Shown: positions 10,583 through 22,780, counted from the first letter of the stretch. The stretch is DNA of 64,000 bases from Triticum aestivum (GCF_018294505.1 NC_057797.1:129667792-129731791); one strand, 5' to 3'. Program-made: numbers and translations. Notes: generated by a model not told the origin, from the sequence alone.

Positions 10583-12203
10583 CTATCCACTGGAAGCAGC
10601 TTGATCACGGCGACTCGGCATCTCGTCAATGAAAAGGAAGAGCCCTCCTGTGCCTTGGTAGAGCAGGAGTAGAATAGTGTCTCCAATTTTCCAATATGGA
10701 TGCATTGCCACGAGAAGTGAGAACTTGTTAATTTGAATGGTTCTATTTTTGCGGGAAATGCAGTACCTTGCAATCACTTTGGCGTTATTAGCAGGCACAA
10801 GTGTAATTCGACCATGCCGGGAAATCTTTCTAGGAATGGCTACAGGGGGCAATTTCTGTTGACATGTAGAATAAAAAACAATTGTAACATATCGTTGAAG
10901 ATATATATAGTTTATGAGCATCAACATTAAAATAAGACTTTTTACCAGTGCTTTGTGCACACAATTGGTCTTGTTCAGTGTGTGCACCATAGGTCTAATT
11001 AATCCCATCCAAAATCTAGCATTCATACGTTGTGCTATCTCTGTCAGATTATCAACAAAGTTTATGGCATGCTTCAAGTCCTTTCAGTGAAATTTGGTAT
11101 TCTTAGTAACATACAGATCATTCACTATGCATCCAACATATCATGCTTAAAAGGTGGAAAGGTATTATTTATTCAGAACATGGCAGAAGAATATATAGTG
11201 CGCGTAAATTGGTAAGCAGAATTTGTTACTACCTAGGAACGGAGTCAGAATATGATATCACAATTGGTTGCTTAAATAGTGATCATTTGGTTGCTTAAAT
11301 AGTAATATGATAGCATGGAGAAAGTTGAAAGGACACTAACCTCGATCAGACTTTGATCGGCTGATGACATTGGGGAAGTAAACATCCATGTTAATTAGAC
11401 CAGGCTGTGGTGCCAGCTTTCAGTTCATAACACTTAGTCATTTTTCTCCAAAGGTCCGCATTAAAATAGGAGTGACCATCTTTATCAAGTTTTACGCTAA
11501 CCGTCATTATAAATCCATGTTGCGTTGTCAATATGACATCCTGGGAGTCATGAGCAAAGTAAAGCCCAAGATTTCCTTCTACTCCTATTCTTACAAAGCA
11601 AGGGATGTACTGCTTGAAATGAAAATTAAGATCGTAAATTAGATATATTGAAATAACCGAGCAAGATGCAAATATGGGAGTAACTGATAGAACATATCCA
11701 TATATAGATGCAAGCAAAGTACAAAAATATAGAATTAAAAATAGATAATGTAACAAAGATTTGATGCAAATATATAGATAATGTAGCAACAGATGGTATA
11801 TGTTCACAAATTTAGGCCATGCCGACCGTGGTAGGTTGAGATTGAACATACCAAGCGCTCCGTGAAGTCATCCGGAATGGTGAGATAGAACTTTGTTTCC
11901 GACTGGCCACGACCACAGTTGCCCGATTTGTGCTCGCACTGTGCACACATGAATGAACACCCATGAATCAGCTAGAACAAAAATGATTCCACGGCAATTT
12001 CCGCTGGTTGATTAACAGCGATGGATGGACTATGATAAGAGATGAGTGAATATTTCGCTAATTAAGTTGATTACCTTCTCCATGAGAAAAAACCCCGGCC
12101 CAATCCCGCAGAAAACCCCAGTCGACCAGAGTCTAGAATGTCGGTGCAGATAGGCGGCGAAAAGCGGTGGAGGCAAAATTTGGTGTCGTTTGGAGCGCGA
12201 CAT
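10583..12203 (-). pseudogene. B3 DNA-binding-domain gene (REM-like), CACTA cargo, with one frameshift
   Basis: Minus-strand exon 1 runs from ATG 12203 to 12075 (43 codons, ending MEK before GTAATC). Exon 2 is 11938-11852 (29 codons) and contains FYLTIPDDFTERL, the first strand of a B3 barrel. Exon 3 is 11609-11341 and contains FIMTVSVKLDKDGHSYFNADL and WRKMTKCYELKAGTT, a B3 core. Exon 4 is 10855-10583, ends in TAG, and contains KIGDTILLLLYQGTGGLFLF, a second B3-like end. Exons 1-2-3 join at phase 0 with GT/AG borders. Near 11400 a 1-bp shift moves LKAGTTAW into a frame that continues INMDVYFPNVIS, so the protein is broken there or the read has an error. B3 proteins bind DNA in the nucleus. 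The gene lies just inside the left subterminal repeats. The exon 3-4 junction does not join cleanly, so another exon may lie between. Confidence 0.6.
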
Positions 12204-12443
12204 ACGCCCGCTGCCAACATTCGTCGAGCTTAGGGTGCAGAGTTGCGGAGCAGTCCTCGGCGAGTGAGTGGGACGAAGTGGGCGAGGATTTTCTTTTCCT
12301 TTTTCATGTATGAGTGAACACACATGGTTCGCAGAGGCGACGAAGATTAATCGTGTGCGATAGTAAATCACCGAGATTGAATGGGAATCCAAATTTCCTT
12401 TGTCCTTCATCCATGAGTTTTTTTCTACGATGAACATAAACCC

Positions 12444-14975
12444 TTCTAATCACCGTGTTCAAATTTGACACTTTTCCGGGTTCATTTACAATATTTAGGG
12501 GATTATGTGCATTTTGTAGGCATTAATGCACGTAATTCAAATTCAAACAATTGGTGCATGAAAGGGTGCACAAGAACGGTTTGGAAAAACCATACTCCTG
12601 GTATTTAGTAATTTCTCAAGCCTTTTACAAGGAATGGGCAGTGATTTTAATGGAATGCGTGGCAATAGTCAACCACAAACGCGTCATTTACTGGGTTATC
12701 AACTATAGAACAATGAAATATATGCTTCAAAAACATGACGGCTGGCATGGTGCCATGGTATGGCCTCACCATGCCCTGGTTAAAAGCTGAGAAGGTTTGA
12801 TTTATGTCGTCATGCACGCCCTTCATAAATCGAACCATCACCGAGGAAGTTCGATGCTTTCGAGAGGGAAATCACCAAGATTGAAGGGGAATCCAATTTT
12901 CCGTCCTAGTTTGCCATTCAGTTTTTGTTTTCAACGATCAACATACCGCCTCAAATGAAACGTGTTCAAATTTGACATTTTCCGAACTCATTTACCATAT
13001 TTAGGGGATTGTGTGCATTTTCTAGGCATTAATTATGCACATAATTCAAATTCGAACAATCGGTGCATGAAAAGGTGCACAAGAACGGTCTGGAAAACCA
13101 TGCTTGTGCTATACAAAAAAATGAAACACATGGTTGGAAAACATGATGCCTGGTGTGGTGCCATGGTATGGCCTCACCATACCCTGGAAAAATTGGAGAA
13201 TGTTTTCCTTATGTCGTGATGCGCGCCTTTCATAAAACGAACCATCATCCAAGGAAGTTTCATGGTTTCGAGGGGGAAATCACCAAGATTGAAGGGGATC
13301 CAAATTTCCTTTGTCCTTTGTCCATGAGTTTTTTTCTATGATGAGCATACAACCTGTAAATCACCGTGTTCAAATTTGGCACTTTTCCGGGTTCATTTGC
13401 CATATTTAGGGGATTATGTGCATTTCCTAGGCATTAATGCGCATAATTCAAGTTCAAACAACCGATGCATGAAAGCGTCCACAAGAACGGCCTAGAAAAC
13501 CATGCTCGTGCCATTTAGTAAATTCCTATGCCTTTTACAAGGAATGGACAGATATTTCGATGAAATGTGTGGCAATAGTCAACCACAAATGTTTGTTTGT
13601 TGGGTTTTCAACTATAGAAAAAATGAAATAAATGCTTCAAAACATGACGCCTGGCATGGTGCCATGGTATGACCTCACCATGCCCTGGTAAAAATTTGAT
13701 AAGGTTTGGCTTATGTCATCATGCACGACCTTCATAAATCGAACCATCACCGAGGAGGTTCCATGCTTTCGAGAGGGAAAATCCCCAAGATTGAAGGGGA
13801 ATCCTAATTCCCGTCCTAGTTTGTCATTCATTTTTTTCCAACGATCAACATACCGCCTCAAATGCAACATGTTCAAATTTGAAATTTTCCCGGGCTCATT
13901 TACCATATTTAGGGGATTATGTGCATTTTCTAGGCATTAATGGACATAATTCAAATTCAAACAATCGGTGCATGAAAAGGTGCACAAGAACGGTCTGGAA
14001 AACCATGCTCGTGTTATTTAGCACATTCGCATGCCTTTTACAAGGAATGGGCAGATATTTCAAGGAAATGTGTGGCAATAGTCAATCATAAACGCGTCGT
14101 TTACTCGGTTAACAACTATACAAAAAATGAAACACATGGTTGGAAAACATGACGCCTGGTGTGGTGCCATGGTATGGCCTCACCATGCCCTAGTAAAAAT
14201 TGGAGAATGTTTTCCTTATGTTGTGATGTGCGCCTTTCATAAATCGAACCATCACCGAGGAAGTTTCATGGTTCCAGGGGGGAAATCACCAAGATTGAAG
14301 GGGGGTCCAAATTTCCCTTGTCCTTTGTCCATGAGTTTTTTTCTACGATGAACATACAACATGCAAATCACCGTGTTCAAATTTGGCACTTTTCCGGGTT
14401 CATTTGCCATGTTTAGGGGATTATGTGCATTTCCTTGGCATTAATGCACATAATTGAAGTTCAAACAATCGATGCATGAAAGGGTCCAAAATAACGGCCT
14501 AGAAAACTATGCTCGTGCCATTTAGTAAATTCTCATGCCTTTTACAAGGAATGGACAGATATTTCGACGAAATGTGTGGCAATAGTCAACCACAAATGTC
14601 TGTTTGTTGGGTTTTCAACTATAGAAAAATGAAATAAACGCTTAAAAAACATGACGCCTGGCATGGTGCCATGGTATGACCTCACCATGCCTTGGTAAAA
14701 ATTTGAGAAGGTTTGGCTTATGTCGTCATACACACCCTTCATAAGTCGAACCATCACCAAGGAAGTTTCATGCTTTCGAAAGGGAAATCCTCAAGATTGA
14801 AGGGGAATCCAAATTTTCTTTGTTCTTTGCCCTGGAGTTTTTTTTCTACGACGAACATACACCCTGCAAATCACCGTGTTCAAATTTGGCATTTTTCGGG
14901 CTCATTTACCATATTTAGGGGATTATGTGCATTTTCTAGGCATTTAGCGCATATAAATCCAATCCAGCTATAGGT
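12444..14975. repeat. About 503-bp tandem satellite block, five units plus a partial, with two-unit higher-order pattern
   Basis: GTGTTCAAATTTG and its variants mark unit starts at about 12458, 12961, 13366, 13868, 14371 and 14877. Steps are 503, 405 (one unit lacks about 98 bp), 502, 503 and 506. Units alternate between two subtypes: one has TTTGGCACTTTTCCGGGTTC and CCGATGCATGAAAG, the other TTTGACATTTTCC and ATCGGTGCATGAAAAGG. Each unit contains GGCATGGTGCCATGGTATG, which is partly palindromic. Short frames in the units are by-products. Similar sequence with CGTGTGCGATA flanks both sides (12345-12440 and 15105-15190). Confidence 0.9.
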
Positions 14976-15359
14976 ACACGGGTGTGATGTGAGGGACGTG
15001 GATTGTCATTCGATCATGGCGCATCCAACGGTGCACACGTGCAATCCACGTGGCTGGGGTTCCGGCCAATCATAACGCAACACACAATAGGCTCAGCACA
15101 CACTATTTCCGGAAGCGACGAAGATGAATCATGTGCGATAATGAACGAGCAAAATTGTAAGGGGAGCCAAATTTCTGTTGTCGTTTGTGGTTGAGCTCTT
15201 GAATACCACTGCACTGTACGGCTGCCTGGCCCCTCTATCCCAGAGCTCTCTCCAAGCATCGTCCATGGCACCGCGGCGCATTGTAACTGGTAAGGAAGCG
15301 ATGGCATCCCGCCGCGCCGCGTTCCTCGCCCCCGTGACCGCACACATGGTAAGGAAGCG

Positions 15360-15417
15360 ATGGCATCTCACCGCACCGAGTTCATCACCGTCGGCGGCCA
15401 GATAGTTACATGGGCGA
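15360..15417 (+). pseudogene. 5' fragment of lysine-rich ORF, cut by the Tat retrotransposon
   Basis: ATG 15360 opens MASHRTEFITVGGQIVTWA and meets the retrotransposon LTR at 15418. When the element and one copy of the target duplication are ignored, the same frame continues at 25253 for another 79 codons. Nineteen codons remain on this side. Confidence 0.55.
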
Positions 15418-15887
15418 TGTCGGTGTCAAAACCGGCGGATCTCGGGTAGGGGGTCCTGAACTGTGCGTCTAGGCCGGATGGTAACCGAAGGCAGGGGACA
15501 CAATGTTTTACCCAGGTTCGGGCCCTCTTGATGGAGGTAAAACCCTACGTCCTGCTTGATTGATATTGATGATATGGGTAGTACAAGAGTAGATCTACCA
15601 CGAGATCAAAGAGGCTAAACCCTAGAAGCTAGCCTATGGTATGATTGTTGTGTCTACGGACTAAAGCCCTCCGGTTTATATAGACACCGGAGAGGGCTAG
15701 GGTTACACAGAGTCGGTTACAATGGTGGGAGATCTACATATCCGTATCGCCAAGCTTGCCTTCCACGCCAAGGAAAGTCCCTTCTGGACATGGGACGAAG
15801 TCTTCAATCTTGTATCTTCATAGTCCAGGAGTCCGGCCGAAGGTATAGTCCGGCTATCCGGACACCCCCTAATCCAGGACTCCCTCA
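15418..15887 (-). repeat. 3' LTR of the Tat element
   Basis: 470 bp, TGTCGGTGTC to CTCCCTCA as written on the plus strand (TGAGGGAG to GACACCGACA on the element strand). It is preceded on the element strand by the polypurine tract. A truncated relative of the same LTR family is at 62954. Confidence 0.95.
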
Positions 15888-15900
15888 GTAGCCCCTGAAC
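15888..15900 (-). other. Polypurine tract of the Tat element
   Basis: On the minus strand, CAGGGGCTAC abuts the LTR start TGAGGGAG. This is the position and composition expected for the plus-strand primer. Confidence 0.6.
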
Positions 15901-16121
15901 CAGGCTTCAATGACGACGAGTCCGGCGCGCAGATTGTCTTCGGCATTGCAAGGCGGGTTCTCCTCCAAATTCCGTGTACCTGTTGAATAATGTTCGGTTT
16001 CTTGTAAATGTAGCGCTCCTTGGCTTCTAAGCCCAATAATGGCCGTCTTCCACGTGTCAAACGAATACGAAAAGTCGGGGTGTTTTTACATTTACACCCC
16101 TATCCGCGTGAATGAGCCGCC

Positions 16122-16212
16122 TATTTAAGGGGACGAGGATTTAGATCCAAACCACACCTTCTCCCCTCCGCGAGTATTCATCAGAGCGTATCCGACAGAG
16201 GTCCATTCTATC
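16122..16212 (+). promoter_or_regulatory. Promoter and leader of the antisense gene
   Basis: TATTTAAG at 16122-16129 is a plausible TATA box about 84-91 bp before the ATG. A pyrimidine-rich leader (CACACCTTCTCCCCTCC) follows. The orientation is opposite to the retrotransposon's own transcript. No experimental start is known. Confidence 0.45.
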
Positions 16213-18804
16213 ATGGCCGACCGCCGTAGCTCCTCCTCTCGCCCTTCCAGCCCTCAGCCTGGAGATTGGGAGAGATGCTCCATCCCGCACAGCGAGCTAG
16301 TGACGCTCCAGACCAAGGGATTTCTCCCCCCGGCCTATATGGTCCCGGTTCGAGCCGGACTTGCCACCTATAATGGCAGAGAGCAAGCGGAGAGCACCCC
16401 CAATCCCTCCAAAGGAGAGCAGGTATGCCTTGTCCCTTACTTAATAAGAGGGCTCGGATTTCCAATTCATCTGTTTCTCCGGGGGCTCCTGGAGTTCTAT
16501 GGCCTCCAGCTGCACAACCTCACGCATGCCTCCATATTGCATATCGCGGGCTTCGGAATGGTTTTATGTAGAGGACGTCCCGCTGCCGGATCCTGTCCGG
16601 ATCGGCCTCCCTGAGTTCGACAGTGCTCCCCTAAAGAAGCGCCTAAGCTGGCGTCCACGGAGCCCTCAGAGGGAAAGTGACAAGGACGTTCTTTACCAGA
16701 TGGGCCGGATAAGATTGTTAGCTCATTCCGGACTGACCATGATTGGGGTCATGGCCGCATGCATCATGCGAGGGGTGCAGCCGCTTCAGTATAGAGGCCA
16801 CCCCATGTGGGACTTCAACGGGGAGGACGACGCCACCCGCCACGGCCGTAAGGGGCCGGATTCGGCTGCCGCTCTAATAAAGATCTTGTCCGCTTTGTAC
16901 AAGGGAGAAGAGGAGGAATTTCTCCGCGTCAACCCACAGGGTGGATTTTCTATGTACAATCCCCCAAGTTGGGTAAGTGGACACTTTTACTTGCCCATCC
17001 ATTTTATATTCCCATCGTTAAATATTTAGTCTAACGACTTCAACGCAGGAACTGCGCCAGGCTGTTAAAGAAATAAACAGCCCTCCTCCACAACCCGAGG
17101 ATCCGGGACGGTCCCTCGACCCGGCCTCTCAAGAGGATCCAGACTTATCTGTGGAGCTGATTGATGGGGTGTTTCATCAATTGAGCAAGGACAACGCCTT
17201 GGTGGCCATTACGGCCGATTACCTAGGGCTACTCCCAGCCTCATAGGTAACTGAGACCGAAGTCCCAGCACTTTGAAAAGGGATCTATCCTCGCGTGTTT
17301 TCGATTGCCGTATGACAACCGTGTTTTGCAGGGGGGGGGTCCTTGAGACGGGAGGCCGAGCCTGCGGCGACTAGCCAACGAGGGGCGGCAAGGCCCCGCG
17401 GGCTGAAAAGAAGTGCGGTCCTTACTGAGACGCCGGCGCAAAGGTATAGCGCGCCATCTTATTCCCAGGTGTTATTCCTTCAAGGCATATTAACGCTCGT
17501 GCTCTCTTCAAGACGAAGAGACCACGCCGGACTATATCCGAAGAGGTTGCCAATCGCGCCTCCACCAGCCAGGCTCCAAAGCCTGGTCCGGAAGCGGAGG
17601 TGAACACAAGGCGCGCACCGGACGCTCCTCCGACAGAGGATGCGAACAGGCTGTCTGCCACCAACTCAGAGGTGGAGAGTGCCATGAACCACAAGCGTCG
17701 CCGGACAGTTCTTCGCGACGCTTGTTTCTCCCAAGAGGCATTGGATGCCTTCAATTCGGGAGATGCGTACCTCCGTGCCGCTCAAAATGGTCTAGCCAGA
17801 GCCACAGAGCAATATGTAAAAGACATACGGGTAAGAAAATTTTGGTAATTATATATATACCAGTAGCCCCCGAGACTTGAAACAGTTAGAATAACTAATT
17901 TAAGGATCATTTGTTATGCAGGTTCTTACAGAAAAGAATACCCTACTGTCCCAGGAGCTGGAAGAGTGCAAAGCCCAACTTGAGGCCGCACTAGCCGCGG
18001 CAGGGGAGCCCAAGGAGACCCCCTCTGGTAATATACGCTTTGAAAGATAAGTATTTTGCAAAGTGCGGCGTGGGTGCAAATCTGACAAATGAAATTGCAG
18101 ATGGCACCGTATTAAATCCGGAAAAGCAACAACTCCTACGCCAGCTGAAGGCTGGTGAGAGTGTGCTGACAAAGGTGAGGCGGGAGAAGAACGATCTCCA
18201 AGATGCCAACGCCAAGCTGGGCGTTGAACTGAAGGATGTTTGTGCCCAGCTATTGGACTCCGTTAAGGAGAATCAGCGGCTTCGACGCGACATATTTAGT
18301 AAGTGCTTAAACGAACTTTGAAAAAAGAGTTCAGCGAGGAAGTCGACTAACAGAGTAATGTCTGTAGGTATGCTAACAGGTCGTCCTGCAGAGGAAATGC
18401 CCGGTTCTACGGGTGACCTTCTTCCTGAGCTCTCACAACTGCACGAGCGAGTTCGGCAGGTGATGCAAGGCATCGCCCAGGCCTTGTGGCCATCCGTCTC
18501 CATGCCCGAAGGCCTTGGAGAGCTTGTAGAGAAGCTGAAGGGAGCGCGGCGGCGCTTCCGATTGTGGAAGATGTCGGCCTGCCATCAAGGCGCCAGGGAG
18601 GCCTGGGCCATGGTGAAGACGCGGCACACGAAGGCTGACCCAAACCACATGGCCGAGGTCGGACCCGTGGGGCCCGATGGGAAGGAGATCCCTGTGAGCT
18701 TAGTATACGGCCAAGTAGAATTGGCCGCAAAGTATTCCCAACAGGACTGTAAGCTAGACAGACTGTTAGATGGTATTGAAGAGGAATACAATCAGTCAGA
18801 TTGA
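16213..18804 (+). pseudogene. Antisense multi-exon gene of the Tat element (Transposase_28 'gypsy-type transposon' domain plus coiled coil), damaged
   Basis: ATG 16213 starts MADRRSSSSRPSSPQPGDWE. The region VCLVPYLIRGLGFPIHLFLR matches the plant domain called putative gypsy-type transposon (PF04195, from memory). The frame shifts near 16553 beside an apparent internal deletion and continues WFYVEDVPLPDPVRIGLPEF to 16972. Later exons are 17049-17246 (ending in TAG directly before a donor), about 17340-17440, 17513-17830, 17922-18027, 18101-18298 and 18368-18804. All have GT/AG introns, and the last four join in phase (0, 1, 1). Exon four has basic runs KRPRR and HKRRR, which could be nuclear signals. 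The following exons are heptad-rich (LLRQLKAGESVLTKVRREKN), a coiled coil. The coding strand is opposite to gag-pol, between integrase and the 3' LTR. Antisense ORFs are known from the Tat lineage; their function is not. Confidence 0.65.
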
Positions 18805-19506
18805 CTATGTAATTTTAATTGACATGTGTAATGCCTTCTAGCCGGATTGTAGATTGTTTGTCATGGCCGACCTTTTCGCTTCAACCTCGGGACCTAACGG
18901 TCCGGAGTGTGTCCGAATACCCTCGCGGTTATATAAGAATCGGGGTATGCATGGAGACCAGGCGTAGGGGTCATTAGTGCTTGAACAGACAAGTGCCCAA
19001 CTAGTTATGTTATATTACATGGTTAGTAAGAAACATCTTCCAGGGAGAATAGTTCCGTTAGGGGTTCCTTTCCCTGGGAGGCATGCCCTAAAGTGCATGT
19101 CCATTCTGCAAAAAGAGACGCAGGAAAAACATCTGGGGGCGTATAGATAAATAAGTGAAAAAAAGATCATCTTTAGTTCACCGACCGAATATTCCCTTAA
19201 GAACGCTAGCTTTCGGCTTCACCCAATCTGAGGTACACATCCGGCTGACCCGGCAGTAACAATCGCAAAGGTGCTCCCTTTACCACCTAGCCGAACAATC
19301 GGGAACATAGGGGTAAGCACAGGAGCCAGGCAACCCAGCTTGGCCAAAACTTAAGTCATATCGATGCATATAATGGTGAATAAAAGGTACAAGCGGAAGT
19401 GTGACACATGTGTTGGGCATGAAGCCCGTATAAATAAGCTTCTGTTTAAAGAAGCCCCCAGGTTTAATGAGCGCGGATAGCGCGTCACTTTATGAACCTT
19501 TAAAGG

Positions 19507-19543
<37 letters not shown>

Positions 19544-19613
19544 AGGAGAGAAATGTAAGACAGAAAGTATATAAAAAATGGACAGAGGAAGGAGATGGAC
19601 ACAGAGTCCGGCG
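18805..19613. other. Spacer between the antisense gene and integrase end
   Basis: No coding signal. It would hold converging 3' ends: the antisense gene reads in from the left and the pol transcript from the right. Confidence 0.5.
19511..19540. repeat. (GA)n microsatellite
   Basis: A GA dinucleotide run of about 30 bp inside the spacer of the Tat element. Confidence 0.95.
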
Positions 19614-19952
19614 CTAGGCATAGAATCTTCGGAGACGGGCTGCGTTCCATGGGTTCGGCTCGAGTCGGTTATCCGATGCATCTCGCAGGCGGTATGCTCC
19701 ACCAGTCAGGACTTGGTCAATTATGAAGGGACCTTCCCACTTGGGCTTGAGTTTGTCCTTTTTCTTGTCCGGCAGGCGTAGAACTAATTCGCCAACATTG
19801 TAATTTTTGGCCCGTACTTCTCTGCTTTGGTATCTTCGAGCCTGTTGTTGATAGAATGTAGAACGGGCTTTTGCCACGTCACGCTCTTCCTCTAAGGCGT
19901 CCAAACTGTCCTGCCGATCAAGCTCGGCTTCTCTTTCTTCGTACATGCGCAC
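19614..19952 (-). pseudogene. Tat integrase, C-terminal part
   Basis: The minus-strand frame includes RDVAKARSTFYQQQARRYQS, VGELVLRLPDKKKDKLKPKW, EGPFIIDQVLTGGAYRL and RRFYA before the stop. The VGDLVL-like and GPF motifs are those of the gypsy integrase C-terminal domain. It is separated from the catalytic core by a frame break between 19952 and 20177. Confidence 0.8.
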
Positions 19953-20176
19953 TCAAGGTGAGTCATGAATTATGTCGCAGGGCAAAACTGCCTATGCGCC
20001 GTACACCATGAAGAATGGTGTGTGTCCGGTGGTGCGATTCGGCGTGGTCCGCAGCCCCCAGAGTACGGAGTCGAGCTCCTCTACCCAGTGCGTATTAGAT
20101 TCCTTAAGGGACCGCACTAATCTGGGTTTGATGCCGCTCATGATAAGACCATTTGCACGTTCGACCTGCCGTTAGT

Positions 20177-21007
20177 TTATGGGTAATAGACGGAAGCATA
20201 ATCGAGCTTGATGCCCATGTTTTTGCACCAGAGTTTTACCTCGCCGGCCGTAAAGTTCATGCCGCTATCAGTGATGATGCTGTGGGGGACGCCGTAACGG
20301 TGTACAACCCCGGATATAAAGTCTATCACCGGTCCGGATTCGGCCGTCTTAACAGGCTTGGCTTCTATCCATTTGGTGAACTTATCCACCATGACCAGTA
20401 AGTATTTTTTCTTGTGGGTTCCGCCTTTAAGGGGTCCAACCATGTCAAGCCCCCAGACCGCGAAGGGCCAAGTGATGGGGATAGTTTGGAGGGCGGTGGG
20501 TGGCATATGGCTTTGGTTTGCAAAAAGCTGGCAACCGACGCATCATTGGACTAAGTCATGGGCGTCTGCCCGGGCCGTCGGCCAATAAAAGCCTATACGG
20601 AAGGCCTTGCTTACAAGGGACCGAGCTGCAGCGTGATGACCGCCGAGTCCGGCATGAATTTCAGCCAGGAGGTTCCGCCCTTCCTCTTCGGAGATGCACC
20701 TTTGAAGGACTCCGGTAGTGCTTTTCTTATAAAGCTCTCCCTCATGGACTTTATAGGCTTTAGATCGCCGCACTATGCAGCGTGCCTCATTTTGGTCCTC
20801 GGGGAGTTCCTGCCTAGTAAGGTAGGCGAGGAATGGTTCTGTCCACGGGGCGATGACGGCCATTATTACGTGGGCTGAAGGTGTTATTTCATTGGCAGAG
20901 CCTCCAATTATGTCAGAGTGTTCGGTGTCGGGCAGTGCGGTTGGGTCCGGGCTGTTATTGCCGGGTTCCCCTTCCCATACTACGGATGGCTTGAACAGCC
21001 TTTCCAA
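20177..21007 (-). pseudogene. Tat integrase, zinc-binding and catalytic core
   Basis: The frame 21007-20543 ends with the H..H-C..C-type N-terminal region (HAGLGGHHAAARSLVSKAFR, GFYWPTARADAHDLV). A different frame, 20506-20177, has WGLDMVGPLKGGTHKKKYLL, VDKFTKWIEAKPV and HSIITDSGMNF, which hold the first two catalytic aspartates. The frame breaks between the two parts (20507-20542), so the enzyme cannot be made as one chain. Confidence 0.8.
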
Positions 21008-22011
21008 GAAGATGTTGGGGGGACTACATTATGTTTTGCGCCGATGTGTGCCAGGACATCTGTCGCCTGATTATTTTCCCGGGCTATATGGTGAAATTCG
21101 AGCCCTTCGAACCGAGCTGACATTTTTAGGACGGCGTTGCGATAAGCTGCCATTTTTGGATCCTTGGCATCAAAGTCTCCATTTATTTGGGATATTGCAA
21201 GGTTCGAGTCCCCGCGCACCTCTAGGCGTTGAATGCCCATGGATACTGCCATCCGGAGACCATGTAAAAGGGCCTCATATTCGGCTGCATTGTTGGAGTC
21301 TGTGTACATTATCTGGAGTATGTATTGAACTGTGTCTCCTGTGGGGGACGTCAAAATGACGCCAGCCCCTAGACCGGCCAACATTTTGGAGCCGTCGAAG
21401 TGCATGACCCAGTTTGAATATGTGTCGTACTCTTTAGGGAGTTCAGCCTCCGTCCATTCTGCGACGAAGTCGGCCAAAACTTGCGACTTGATAGCTCGCC
21501 GTGGCTTGTAAGTTATGTCGAACGGGAGGATCTCAATGGCCCATTTTGCAATCCGGCCCGTCGCGTCGCGGTTGTTTATAATATCGTTAAGTGGCACTTC
21601 CGAGGCTACTATTATTGAACACTCTTGAAAGTAGTGTCGCAGCTTCCGGGATGCCATAAATACCGCGTACGCAATCTTTTGATAATGCGGGTACCGTGAC
21701 TTGCACGGAGTAAGGACAGTGGACACATAGTAGACCGGCTTTTGAAGGGGGAATTTGTGTTCGTCCGTTTCTCGTTCGACGACGAGCACTGTGCTTACGA
21801 CCTGATGGGTTGCTGCAATGTATAATAGCATTGGTTCGCCAATGTTTGGCGCGGCCAGGACTGGGTTTGTTGCCAAGATGGCTTTTATTTCGTCGAGTCC
21901 GGCAGTGGCTGCATCCGTCCACTCGAAGTGTTCGGTGCGCCGAAGGAGGCGGTAAAGGGGTAGGGCCTTTCTCCCAAGCGGGAGATAAAGCGGCTTAGAG
22001 CCGCCACGCAT
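20980..22011 (-). pseudogene. Tat RNase H region: connection domain plus archaeal-type RNase H
   Basis: 343 codons are open on the minus strand. The first part (HFEWTDAATAGLDEIKAILA, LRHYFQECSIIVASEVPL, AIKSQVLADFVAEW) is the decayed RNase H/connection unit after reverse transcriptase. The second part (WVMHFDGSKMLAGLGAGVIL, NNAAEYEALLHGLRMA, VRGDSNLAISQ, HIARENNQATDVLA) has the D-E-D-D layout of a full RNase H of the type gained by Tat elements. This dual arrangement is the main reason for the lineage call. Confidence 0.85.
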
Positions 22012-22181
22012 CCGGTTAATTTTTGTATTTGTTTGAGCTCCTTCGGGATATCCAATTGTGACAGAGCTCGGATCTTGGCTGGATTTGCTTCAATTCCTCT
22101 ACCGGATACAATGAAGCCCAAGAGCTTTCCGGCTGGAATGCCGAAAATGCATTTTTCCGGGTTGAACTTGATGTCGCATGT

Positions 22182-22780
22182 TCAGAGGTTATCGAATGTT
22201 AGCCTCAAGTCGTCTACTAGAGATTCGACATGTCTTGTTTTAACGACCACATCATCTACGTATGCCTCCACTGTTTTGCCGATCTGGTTTGCCAGACATG
22301 TCTGAATCATGCGCTGATATGTTGCGCCGGCGTTTTTGAGCCCGAGGGCATTGTGTTGAAGCAGAATGGGCCGTATGGTGTGATGAATGCCGTTGCGGCT
22401 TGGTCTGACTCTGCCATCTTTATTTGATGGTAGCCAGAGTATGCGTCGAGGAAACACAACGAATCGTGTCCTGCGGTAGCGTCGATAATTTGATCGATGC
22501 GGGGGAGGGGGAAGGGATCCTTTAGGCAAGCCTTGTTAAGGTCTTTAAAATCAATGCACAGGCGCCAGGATTTGTCCTTCTTTGGTACCATCACTAGGTT
22601 TGCTAGCCAGTCCGGGTGTTTTATATCTTTGATGAATCCAACCTCCAATAGCTTGGCTAGTTCCTCTCCCAAGGCTTGTATCTTAGGTTCGAAAAAACGC
22701 CGAAGAGCCTGTTTGACTGGCTTGAATCCTTTTAGGATATTTAAGCTGTGTTCAGCCAGCCTGCGTGGGATTCCTGGCAT
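22182..22780 (-). pseudogene. Tat reverse transcriptase fragment, frameshifted
   Basis: The minus-strand frame 22780-22307 has LLEVGFIKDIKHPDWLANLV, VPKKDKSWRLCIDFKDLNKA and CFLDAYSGYHQI, the fingers and first palm motif of gypsy RT. The catalytic motif AYVDDVVVK lies in another frame, 22529-22182, so a frameshift falls near 22320-22440. A third frame (22121-21885) carries GRGIEANPAKIRAL and KLTGCVAALSRFISRLGERP before the RNase H unit. Several breaks make it non-functional. Confidence 0.85.

Noticed and set aside
13008..14925. TTTAGGG words resembling telomere repeats
   Set aside because: They occur once per 503-bp unit (TTTAGGGGATTATGTG) and are not tandem, so they are not an interstitial telomere array.
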